Below are positions 1-5,367 of a stretch of DNA of 5,541 nucleotides, in pieces; position 1 is the first letter of the stretch, and each line of letters opens with the position of its first letter. Source of the DNA: Clostridiales bacterium (GTDB lineage: Bacteria > Bacillota > Clostridia > Peptostreptococcales > BM714). A program made the position numbers and the translations under genes. The DNA lies in assembly GCA_002869095.1 (NCBI GenBank), contig PKTO01000170.1, positions 1 through 5,541 on the forward strand. The letters are read 5' to 3'. The notes below the pieces were generated by a model. That model was not told the DNA's origin. It searched no databases and was given only the letters and a program-made list of their open reading frames with translations.

Positions 1-126
1 GTTAAACTCCTTAAGAGTCTCCACACCTTTCAAGAATTCCTCATATGAACATAATGCGGTCGGATCCTTTTCTACATATGGAGCTATCATGGCTGATACA
101 TTTTCGATTGTTTCTTCAAAATATCA
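1..126 (-). other. In-frame UGA and continuing C-terminal coding of the CotH gene, cut by the window edge
   Basis: The codon at 126-124 is TGA. Reading on in the same frame, 41 sense codons follow without a stop to base 1. They include the segments MIAPYVEKDPT, SYEEFLKGVETLKEF and the start YFEETIEN, which match the conserved C-terminal region I recall from CotH-family proteins. In that family the residue between ES and YFE is, from memory, commonly glycine. A single change GGA to TGA would therefore explain the stop, with no insertion or deletion needed. UGA is used as a normal stop by the histidine kinase gene in this window, so a changed genetic code is unlikely. The gene runs off the left end, and the truncated product would lack this C-terminal segment. 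Confidence 0.85.
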
Positions 127-1455
127 GCTTTCAAAATACGATTCCATGAAGCTCGAAAACTCGCTATGGTATTGGTCCAAATACTCATCGTCTGTCAGAA
201 TTTTATTCAGCATCGGCCTGTTTTCTTGAACATTGCCTGTCGTGGGAGTATCGATTGGATAATTCACAAACTCCGTCGCCGTATCATCCCGTCCATATAT
301 GAAAGTGCCAAAACTAAGATTATAATCCCATCCTATCATCGAGAGCAATCCGTTTTCCTCAAAGAGATAATAATTGTGAAGCATGGTTCCCGTATAGCTG
401 TCGAAGTTAAGCAAATAATTATGGACGACAAAGTAATCTATTACCTCATCAACTTCAATAACCGATTCTAAATCTTCACCCTCGCCCAATTTCTTGAGCG
501 CTGCAATAAGCGTATCTTTGTCGCTATCTGTTATATCGGTTTTTGCATTGTCGAAGATGTCGGTGTAGCTGTCATAATCATCGCCTGTGTATTCAAGCGT
601 CGCCCCGTTGGAACTCGAACCGCCCATATTTCCCCCGCCGCCACCGCCAGGTCTTCCCATATTTTCTCCATCCATATCCGGTCTTTCAGGACGCATGGCG
701 CCATCGGCTTGGCCATCTGTCTCCATATCCGGTCTTTCTGGCGGCATGGTTCCATCGACTTGGCCATCTATCTCCATATCCGGTCTTTCCATGGTTTGGC
801 CATCTGCCGTCTTCAAATTATTCCTATCATTCCCTGTTTCCGGTTTATACAAATCCCCGTCTGAATCCGTTCCATATGTGCGATCAATAAAGGAATCCTC
901 TACTGCCTCAACCGCCAGGTAGAGTCCCCAATCCTCACCGTTTACTGTAATGTATGCATAGCTTGCAAGCGGTGCGTCCGCATCCATGAAATCAAGCATT
1001 TGATAGGCCAGGTAATCCTTCATGTATGTGTTGTCCTGATACATGTTGTTTAGAGCCAATTTGTCAAGCCCGTAATACGAAAGCGAATCATCGTAATGGT
1101 CGAACTCTATCTTGAAGCTGTATCTGTCGGAGTCGCTTTTTACAATATCTCTTAATGAGCTGTTCCCTTTTGTTCTTATAGCCACATTGTTTACCGCATT
1201 GTTGTCGATTACGACTGTGCCGATTATGTACTCCTTATCGGCAGCATTTTCAAGCATTTCGCCCCAGTCGTCCTCATCGACCACAATATCTACCGTATGC
1301 ACATAGCTGTCGTCAAAAAGCGTGCTTTCGTAGGGAAGACTGCTTGAATATGCACTTACTCCAAGCGACTCACCGTTCATGAAGAGTACTGTGGCAAGCA
1401 AAGAAAAACAGATAATCATTATGCATGCAATGTTTGTATATTTATTTTTGCTCAT
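124..1455 (-). CDS. Exported CotH-family atypical protein kinase, interrupted by an in-frame UGA
   Basis: This is a CotH kinase family protein (the spore-coat CotH and COG5337 group), atypical kinases that phosphorylate secreted or coat proteins. A hydrophobic N-terminal segment (residues 8-26) followed by VSA-YS near 35 looks like a signal peptide or membrane anchor, so the kinase domain should lie outside the membrane. Family motifs visible are RTKGNSS (94-100), the lysine in RYSFKIEFD (111-119), LNNMYQDNTYMKDYLAYQML (135-154), VEAVEDSF (182-189), NYLLNFDSYTG (346-356) and IGWDYNLSFG (374-383), whose Asp377 fits a metal-binding residue. A Met/Pro/Asp/Gly-rich repeat insert occupies about 217-280. 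The start follows GGAAGGA with a 7-nt spacer. The gene begins 18 bp after the DUF4956 gene and is the third gene of its operon. The UGA at residue 444 is not the natural end, because homology continues in the same frame to the window edge (separate entry). The family call is firm; the physiological substrate is unknown. Confidence 0.94.
   Translation of the reverse strand: MSKNKYTNIACIMIICFSLLATVLFMNGESLGVSAYSSSLPYESTLFDDSYVHTVDIVVDEDDWGEMLENAADKEYIIGTVVIDNNAVNNVAIRTKGNSSLRDIVKSDSDRYSFKIEFDHYDDSLSYYGLDKLALNNMYQDNTYMKDYLAYQMLDFMDADAPLASYAYITVNGEDWGLYLAVEAVEDSFIDRTYGTDSDGDLYKPETGNDRNNLKTADGQTMERPDMEIDGQVDGTMPPERPDMETDGQADGAMRPERPDMDGENMGRPGGGGGGNMGGSSSNGATLEYTGDDYDSYTDIFDNAKTDITDSDKDTLIAALKKLGEGEDLESVIEVDEVIDYFVVHNYLLNFDSYTGTMLHNYYLFEENGLLSMIGWDYNLSFGTFIYGRDDTATEFVNYPIDTPTTGNVQENRPMLNKILTDDEYLDQYHSEFSSFMESYFES
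672..806 (-). repeat. 51-bp in-frame tandem repeats in the CotH gene
   Basis: Two adjacent 51-bp units (672-722 and 723-773) agree at about 44 of 51 positions. A shortened third copy follows at about 774-806. Each unit starts, on the plus strand, with ccatatccggtctttc. Because 51 is divisible by three, each encodes a 17-residue unit of the form ERPDMExDGQxDGxMxP, placed between the N- and C-lobe motifs of the kinase and followed by a run of glycines (RPGGGGGG). The array looks like a flexible, acidic, surface-exposed linker prone to copy-number change by slippage. Confidence 0.85.
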
Positions 1456-1462
1456 TTTTATA

Positions 1463-1469
1463 TCCTTCC
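1463..1469 (-). promoter_or_regulatory. Ribosome binding site of the CotH gene
   Basis: GGAAGGA on the minus strand lies 7 nt before the ATG at 1455 and inside the 18-bp gap after the DUF4956 stop. This fixes the start and indicates translation from the same transcript as the upstream gene. Confidence 0.75.
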
Positions 1470-1473
1470 ACTG

Positions 1474-2145
1474 CTATCCCATGTAATCTCCATTGTAGCT
1501 GACAAGTATTGCATTGTTTACTCCATCGAGACCAGACAGTCTATTGATGAATTTGGTGTTTTCGTTCTTCAGCCTTATTTCATAGTTAAGTTCGATAATA
1601 CCTTTGCTTACGGTCTTGCTCTTTATAACGCTCTTTTGAACACTTTCTGACAAGAACTTTTGCACGCTTTCCTCTGCAGTCTCTCCGTCGCATGTGACAA
1701 CTGCTATATAAGGACTGTCATAGGATTTTTTGTTGGAGAAGATTACCATTACTATTCCTATGAAAACACTTCCGAATACAGCCAGGGGAATGAGTCCTGC
1801 AGCCAAAACTATTCCTACCGCTATCGACCAGAAAAGAAAGGCTATATCCAGAGGCTCTTTTATAGCCGTTCTGAATCTTACTATGGACAATGCTCCGACC
1901 ATTCCAAGAGATAGCACTATGTTGCTTGTTACGGCGAGTATCACAAGCGCCGTTATCATAGGAAGCGTTATAAGCAACAGTCCGAAGCTTGATGAATACA
2001 TGACTCCGGTAAAGCTCTTCTTGTATACATAGAATATGAGCACCCCCATGGCAAATGCCAAAGTAAGCGCTATGGCCATGTCAAGAATTGATACGGATGT
2101 TATGTTTTCCAAAAAATTTGATTTGAAAATGTCGTCGAAAGTCAT
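1474..2145 (-). CDS. DUF4956 family membrane protein
   Basis: This 223-residue integral membrane protein carries the signature of the DUF4956 family. Hydrophobic segments lie at about 20-41, 54-72, 100-119 and 121-137. The hallmark stretch, SLGMVGALSIVRFRTAIKEP (79-98) followed by LDIAFLFW, is clearly present, with the conserved charged residues R90, R92, K96 and E97 next to a membrane segment. A soluble C-terminal domain of about 80 residues (140-223) follows, probably a small alpha/beta fold and probably cytoplasmic. The biochemical function of the family is not established. Its place between a VTC-type polymerase and a CotH kinase suggests it forms the membrane part of the same machine, perhaps a polymer conduit or anchor; this is inference. 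The start follows AAAGGAG with a 7-nt spacer, 51 bp after the VTC gene. The stop is TAG. The family call is firm and the role open. Confidence 0.94.
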   Translation of the reverse strand: MTFDDIFKSNFLENITSVSILDMAIALTLAFAMGVLIFYVYKKSFTGVMYSSSFGLLLITLPMITALVILAVTSNIVLSLGMVGALSIVRFRTAIKEPLDIAFLFWSIAVGIVLAAGLIPLAVFGSVFIGIVMVIFSNKKSYDSPYIAVVTCDGETAEESVQKFLSESVQKSVIKSKTVSKGIIELNYEIRLKNENTKFINRLSGLDGVNNAILVSYNGDYMG

Positions 2146-2152
2146 GTTGATT

Positions 2153-2159
2153 CTCCTTT
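2153..2159 (-). promoter_or_regulatory. Ribosome binding site of the DUF4956 gene
   Basis: AAAGGAG on the minus strand lies 7 nt before the ATG at 2145. The 51-bp gap from the VTC gene shows no terminator hairpin and no clear promoter, so co-transcription with the VTC gene is likely. Confidence 0.75.
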
Positions 2160-2196
2160 ATGTTTGTTAGTATTTGTGTTTTGCAGCCAAATCCAC

Positions 2197-2871
2197 TTAT
2201 CCGTACACCCGGCATACACCATATTTTGAAAAAGCCGAAGTATTTAAATCTCCCAGATTCACAATCTTGCGCACCACTTCGGGCAAGAAATTATCGTACT
2301 TGACCTCCAAAATCATATATTTTTCACCGGCGGTTATAAGTGGAGCTTGGCTGTTTAAAAAATCCGTGTTCAAAACGCTAGTTCTTATGTTCCTGTCGAT
2401 TGTCACCCTGACATTGCCAGCCTGCATTATAAACGGCTCTCTAGTGTATTCAACTATCGTCTGGGGCCTAAGAAGCTGCCCTTTGATTTTACTGTAAAGC
2501 TCAAGTTTCAAGTTGTCGTCGCTTTCCGCCATCCATCCATATTTCCCATTTATGATATCGGATGCCTCCCCGGCGGAAATTCTTGTCGACACCTTGTTGC
2601 AAAGGTTGTTTATCTTGCTCTTTTTTTCTAGCCTTATGAAGGATGTGTCATCGTTATAAAAACGCATCCGGAATTTTTCCCGCCGGTTGACTCCATCAAT
2701 CTTTTCCCTTAAGGCCTTGTCGTACATGTTGTCGAAATACAGGCTTCTTATTTGGTAAGCGCATTCATCTCCTGCATTGGCATCAGCCTTCATGACCGTT
2801 TGAAGCCTGTTCTTCAGGATCAAATAATCGGAATAGTTGATGTACTGCTTGAATTCGTGCCTCAATTTCAT
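2197..2871 (-). CDS. VTC domain protein, polyphosphate polymerase-like
   Basis: The 224-residue soluble protein is made up of a single VTC domain, the triphosphate-tunnel fold of the catalytic subunit Vtc4 of the yeast vacuolar transporter chaperone, which makes polyphosphate from ATP. Basic and acidic tunnel motifs occur in the family order: RHEFKQYIN (4-12), IRSLYFDN (41-48), RREKFRMRFY (63-72), RLEKKSKINNLCNK (80-93), VEYTREPF (140-147), RVTIDRNIRT (155-164), ILEVKYDNFLP (187-197, Glu189 a candidate metal ligand) and SAFSKYGVCR (212-221). No membrane segment or SPX domain is seen, unlike yeast Vtc4; the neighbouring DUF4956 protein could supply the membrane part. It is the first gene of a three-gene unit with its own promoter. 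The start follows an AAAGGGGGGG tract. Family membership is firm. Polyphosphate synthesis is inferred, and another triphosphate-using reaction is possible. Confidence 0.92.
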   Translation of the reverse strand: MKLRHEFKQYINYSDYLILKNRLQTVMKADANAGDECAYQIRSLYFDNMYDKALREKIDGVNRREKFRMRFYNDDTSFIRLEKKSKINNLCNKVSTRISAGEASDIINGKYGWMAESDDNLKLELYSKIKGQLLRPQTIVEYTREPFIMQAGNVRVTIDRNIRTSVLNTDFLNSQAPLITAGEKYMILEVKYDNFLPEVVRKIVNLGDLNTSAFSKYGVCRVYG

Positions 2872-2876
2872 TTTGT

Positions 2877-2886
2877 CCCCCCCTTT
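2877..2886 (-). promoter_or_regulatory. G-rich ribosome binding site of the VTC gene
   Basis: The minus strand reads AAAGGGGGGG ending 5 nt before the ATG at 2871. It contains a run of seven G (plus-strand C at 2877-2883) and supports this start codon. Confidence 0.65.
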
Positions 2887-2900
2887 CCTTCCACAATGCC

Positions 2901-2933
2901 ATTATGCCTGCCAAAGCTTAAAAATAGCTTGAA
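2901..2933 (-). promoter_or_regulatory. Promoter and response-regulator operator of the VTC-DUF4956-CotH operon
   Basis: On the minus strand a CATAAT -10 box (2901-2906) lies 5 bp downstream of a 22-bp element (2912-2933). The element contains TTCAAGC-N4-TTTAAGC, two half-sites with an 11-bp period, followed by TTTG. It matches the element before the response regulator gene at 21 of 22 positions. No TTGACA-like -35 box is seen at normal spacing, as expected for an activator-dependent promoter. An 11-bp direct repeat is the usual binding pattern of OmpR/PhoB-family dimers. The start of transcription would be near 2894, giving a leader of about 23 nt. Confidence 0.75.
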
Positions 2934-2960
2934 GAAAATCAATATTTGTTTCTTCGCAAG

Positions 2961-2994
2961 AAAAAGTCCCTGCGTTTTAAAAACGCAGGGACTT
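2961..2994 (-). terminator. Rho-independent terminator after the histidine kinase gene
   Basis: On the minus strand AAGTCCCTGCG pairs perfectly with CGCAGGGACTT (11 bp) around an A/T loop that can extend the stem further, followed directly by a run of T (plus-strand a at 2961-2965). It begins 21 bp after the kinase stop codon and separates the two-component operon from the VTC operon promoter. Confidence 0.9.
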
Positions 2995-3015
2995 CATTTA
3001 TCTTTTGCTGTTTTA

Positions 3016-4218
3016 TCAGTTCAGTATTATTCTAAAAAGGATGTACTCTCCCTCTTCGCCCTCTGTCTCTATTCTGCCCTTGTGCATGTCTACAATGCTT
3101 TTGACAATCGACAGCCCAATTCCGTAACCCCCGGTTTCCCGGGCCCTTGAATCGTCTGTTCTGTAGAACTTGTCAAAGAGTTTTCCCTTTTGAGCTTCGG
3201 AAACCCCGCAGCCCCTGTTTTGAACTTCAATTATGCGTTTGCTTCCCCTTGCAAAGAGCCTGACGCTTATTGCGCTATCCTTTTCAGAATACTTGACGGC
3301 ATTGTCCAGGAGCGCTTCCATCATTTTGTTTATGCTTTGCCTGTCGCCTCTCATGGATATATCTTCCTCTATTTCGCATTCGATTCTCCTGCCGTGTTCA
3401 TATGCCACGACTTCAAACGGCAATACGGCATGGGTAACCGCACCGCTAAGATTGAACTCGGAAAAAACGATGTTTTCGCCTGCAGCCTCGGTTTTCGCAA
3501 GCATAAGCAAGTCGTGTATCAAGCCGCTCATACGCCTTGTCTGCAGCTTCATCTGTGTCAGCCATTCGTTTTGCCCTATTTCCATTTCAAGGACATCCGC
3601 ATTGGCCGAAATGATCGACAATGGGGTCTTGAGCTCATGGCTTGAGTCCGCCACAAACTGCTTTTGTTTTTCAAAAGCCTCCTCCACCGGTTTTATGGCC
3701 ATTCCGGATAGTATAGTCGAAAAAACAATCAAAATTCCCATACTGATCAAACCAATCACATACCAAAGATTTCTAAGGTTTTTCATTATCACATCGCTCA
3801 GGCTGCTGTCCGCGAATGCGATTATTTTACCGTAAGGCTTTTCACCCGTCATATAGCGGATTACACCTATTTCTCCCTCTTCTCCACCATCTTCCAGTGC
3901 GTTTGCCGCGTACTCCAGAACGGCTTCTTCTGAAACGCTCGAATTCCCATTGTCGATTTCAAGAATGTTTCCCGCATCGTCGATCTTGACCGAGAATCCC
4001 TGAATATGGCTTGGATTCTGAGGAGGAGGCATACCGGGTCTTATATTCATTTCCGGCATTTTGCCATCAAGAAGAACCATGGAGTTCAAATTCCGGTCAA
4101 TTTGATTGTCCCAATTTTTTTGCATGTACACATTCATTGTGAAGAGGATTGACGCCAGCAAAATCAGGAGTGATGACATTGTTATGACAATGAACCTAAT
4201 CCGCAGTTTTTTAATCAT
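3016..4218 (-). CDS. Sensor histidine kinase of a two-component system
   Basis: This 400-residue membrane sensor kinase has a first membrane segment at about 8-30, an extracytoplasmic domain of about 119 residues (31-149) and a second membrane segment at about 150-172. The HisKA motif FVADSSHELKTPL (188-200) follows almost at once, with His194 as phosphoacceptor, so there is no room for a normal HAMP domain. The ATP-binding domain shows the N box EALLDNAVKYS (301-311, Asn306), a G1-like NRGCGVS (334-340), the F box LFDKFYR (347-353) and the G2 box GGYGIGLSIV (363-372). In G1 the usual Asp is Asn334, a variant also met in other kinases. The sensor domain includes a Met/Pro-rich stretch MPEMNIRPGMPPP (54-66), is otherwise acidic, and resembles no domain I can name, so the signal is unknown. 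The start follows GGAGG with a 6-nt spacer inside the end of the regulator gene, an 8-bp overlap that implies translational coupling. The stop is TGA. Confidence 0.97.
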   Translation of the reverse strand: MIKKLRIRFIVITMSSLLILLASILFTMNVYMQKNWDNQIDRNLNSMVLLDGKMPEMNIRPGMPPPQNPSHIQGFSVKIDDAGNILEIDNGNSSVSEEAVLEYAANALEDGGEEGEIGVIRYMTGEKPYGKIIAFADSSLSDVIMKNLRNLWYVIGLISMGILIVFSTILSGMAIKPVEEAFEKQKQFVADSSHELKTPLSIISANADVLEMEIGQNEWLTQMKLQTRRMSGLIHDLLMLAKTEAAGENIVFSEFNLSGAVTHAVLPFEVVAYEHGRRIECEIEEDISMRGDRQSINKMMEALLDNAVKYSEKDSAISVRLFARGSKRIIEVQNRGCGVSEAQKGKLFDKFYRTDDSRARETGGYGIGLSIVKSIVDMHKGRIETEGEEGEYILFRIILN

Positions 4219-4888
4219 CGCGCACCTCCAGTGAATAGCCGATGCCCCTGTGTGCCTTGATTCTTACATCCGACCCTATTGCAGAAAGTTTTTTTCTTAC
4301 AAAAGATATATAGACCTCAACCGAATTGTACTCGCCTTCAAAATCGTATCCCCATATCTTTTCGACAAATTGCTCTTTTGATATGATCCGGTCCGGATTT
4401 GCGATCATCATCTCGAGTATCTGGTATTCTTTGAGGCTGGCCTTGATTTCATCTTCCTTTGTCGATATCTTAAGCGTATTACTGTCTATCGTTATGTCTG
4501 CAAAGGACTTGCCCTCACTTATGAAAGTATCTTTTCTCCTTACTGCCGAGCGAACCCTTGCAAGCAGCTCCTCCGTGTTGAAAGGTTTTGTTATATAATC
4601 GTCGGCTCCCACATCCAGACCCTTTACTTTGTCCTCTATTTCGGATTTGGCAGTCAGAAGCAGCACGGGAGTGGAATCTCCATTCGACCTCAACTTGCGA
4701 AGCATTTGAAGCCCATCCATTCTTGGCAGCATTATATCGAGCAATATTGCGTCATATACTCCCGAAAGGGCATAGTCGAGCCCGTCGACGCCGTCATGCA
4801 CAGCGTCAACACTGTAATTATTTTTCCTGAGTATTTCAGTCAAGACAGCAGCCAAGGCTATCTCGTCTTCAACAATAAGTATTCTCAT
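4211..4888 (-). CDS. OmpR/PhoB-family response regulator
   Basis: This 225-residue DNA-binding response regulator has a full-length receiver domain (about 1-118) with acidic residues Glu7 and Asp8, phosphoacceptor Asp51 in LLDIMLP, Thr79 in LLLTAK and Lys101 in TKPF. A winged-helix domain occupies about 128-222, with the recognition-helix region NSVEVYISFVRKKL (188-201) and the wing RIKAHRGIGYS (209-219). It is the first gene of the two-component operon and is followed, with an 8-bp overlap, by its kinase. Such regulators bind head-to-tail repeats with about 11-bp spacing. A repeat of that kind lies just upstream of this gene and again before the VTC operon, so the protein probably activates both. 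The start follows AGGGGGAG at short spacing. Family and pairing are firm; the regulon is inferred from the operator copies. Confidence 0.98.
   Translation of the reverse strand: MRILIVEDEIALAAVLTEILRKNNYSVDAVHDGVDGLDYALSGVYDAILLDIMLPRMDGLQMLRKLRSNGDSTPVLLLTAKSEIEDKVKGLDVGADDYITKPFNTEELLARVRSAVRRKDTFISEGKSFADITIDSNTLKISTKEDEIKASLKEYQILEMMIANPDRIISKEQFVEKIWGYDFEGEYNSVEVYISFVRKKLSAIGSDVRIKAHRGIGYSLEVRDD
4225..4229 (-). promoter_or_regulatory. Ribosome binding site of the histidine kinase gene
   Basis: GGAGG on the minus strand lies 6 nt before the kinase ATG at 4218 and sits inside the last codons of the response regulator gene. It fixes the start that overlaps the regulator stop and supports coupled translation. 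Confidence 0.8.
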
Positions 4889-4891
4889 ATG

Positions 4892-4900
4892 CTCCCCCTA
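4892..4900 (-). promoter_or_regulatory. Ribosome binding site of the response regulator gene
   Basis: The minus strand reads TAGGGGGAG ending 3 nt before the ATG at 4888. Pairing through the AGGGG part gives a more normal spacing. No better start codon is nearby. Confidence 0.65.
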
Positions 4901-4931
4901 TGAATTTCCACAGTGCGTTCGATATAAAAAC

Positions 4932-4962
4932 ATTATAGCACAAAGCTTGAAAATAGCTTGAA
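4932..4962 (-). promoter_or_regulatory. Autoregulated promoter and operator of the two-component operon
   Basis: On the minus strand a perfect TATAAT -10 box (4932-4937) lies 3 bp downstream of a 22-bp element (4941-4962) containing TTCAAGC-N4-TTCAAGC, an exact 7-bp direct repeat with an 11-bp period, then TTTG. There is no good -35 hexamer at 16-19 bp; the direct repeat occupies that place. The arrangement fits an activated promoter bound by the OmpR/PhoB-type regulator encoded immediately downstream, that is positive autoregulation. The start of transcription would be near 4925, giving a leader of about 37 nt. Confidence 0.78.
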
Positions 4963-4990
4963 ACCCTTCAAATCGCAAAATTTTCAGGCA

Positions 4991-5367
4991 TCAAAAGTAG
5001 TATAGCCTCCTTTTTTCAACCAGTCCGATAAGCCTGCCGATTTCCGCATCGCAAAACAGGAATGGCATTGAATTAAACTCATCGAAACATAAATGTTTGG
5101 GCAGATAATTTTTTTTGGGTCTATAATATATATAATATTCGTAAGCGTCAATCGTGGCACATATTGACAAATAACAAAGCCAGCGCTTGATGTTATCATC
5201 GAATACATGATCGTAGTTAGTACATGCCTAAGGCTGATAATCAAGAACTCTGCAAAAAACCTTCGCAGTCACTCTGCGAACTATTTCATCAACACAAGAT
5301 TTTTCAACAAAACTCATGCGAGGGTCTTTAAAATCAAGCATATTATTATAGAATCATTGTGAGACAT
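4991..5367 (-). pseudogene. Decayed ISL3-family transposase
   Basis: The minus strand encodes the remains of an ISL3-type transposase. A start preceded by AAAGGGAG (ATG at 5367) gives MSHNDSII, then the frame shifts. From 5341 a single frame reads MLDFKDPRMSFVEK, hits TAG at 5228-5230, and continues with ACTNYDHVFDDNIKR, which keeps only one Cys of the N-terminal zinc-binding region. It then jumps to YLPKHLCFDEFNS and FLFCDAEIGRLIGLVEKRRL, recognisable as the first conserved Asp block (LCFDEF) and the FCDA...VE.RRL block of the family. The frame ends in TGA at 4991. The zinc-finger to HTH region is mostly deleted, a few residues are missing between DEF and FLF, and the C-terminal half is absent. 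The element cannot transpose by itself. A 261-bp open frame in another phase (4984-5244) is only a shadow of this pseudogene. Confidence 0.82.
5254..5280 (-). terminator. Terminator-like hairpin inside the transposase remnant
   Basis: On the minus strand TTCGCAG and CTGCGAA form a 7-bp stem around AGTGA, followed by GG and six T (plus-strand a at 5254-5259). It has the form of a rho-independent terminator pointing toward the two-component operon and could block transcription entering from the right. It lies in former transposase coding sequence, so it may be chance. Confidence 0.4.

Noticed and set aside
531..767. A 78-residue minus-strand frame inside CotH
   Set aside because: It is an alternative phase of the repeat array and has no independent support.
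166..922. Plus-strand open frames over the CotH gene, including Pro-rich ones at 543-922
   Set aside because: They are antisense to a clear CotH coding sequence. Their Pro- and Ser-rich repeats are the reverse reading of the 51-bp repeats and Gly run, and no ribosome binding site supports them.
1..1455. UGA as a reassigned glycine codon, as in some candidate phyla
   Set aside because: The other four intact genes have no in-frame UGA over more than a thousand codons, and the histidine kinase ends in UGA at its natural C-terminus.
2961..2994. The inverted repeat after the kinase as a regulator binding site
   Set aside because: Its GC-rich 11-bp stem with a following T tract, just after a stop codon, fits a rho-independent terminator far better.
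3190..3835. Long plus-strand frames opposite the histidine kinase
   Set aside because: They are complementary to conserved kinase motifs and show no recognisable domain.
4588..4903. Plus-strand frames opposite the response regulator
   Set aside because: They are antisense to the receiver domain, with no domain, promoter or ribosome binding site of their own.
4984..5244. An 86-residue minus-strand open frame upstream of the response regulator
   Set aside because: It is out of phase with the ISL3-type homology (LCFDEF and VEKRRL lie in another frame of the same strand), and its own translation resembles nothing. It is a shadow of the transposase pseudogene.
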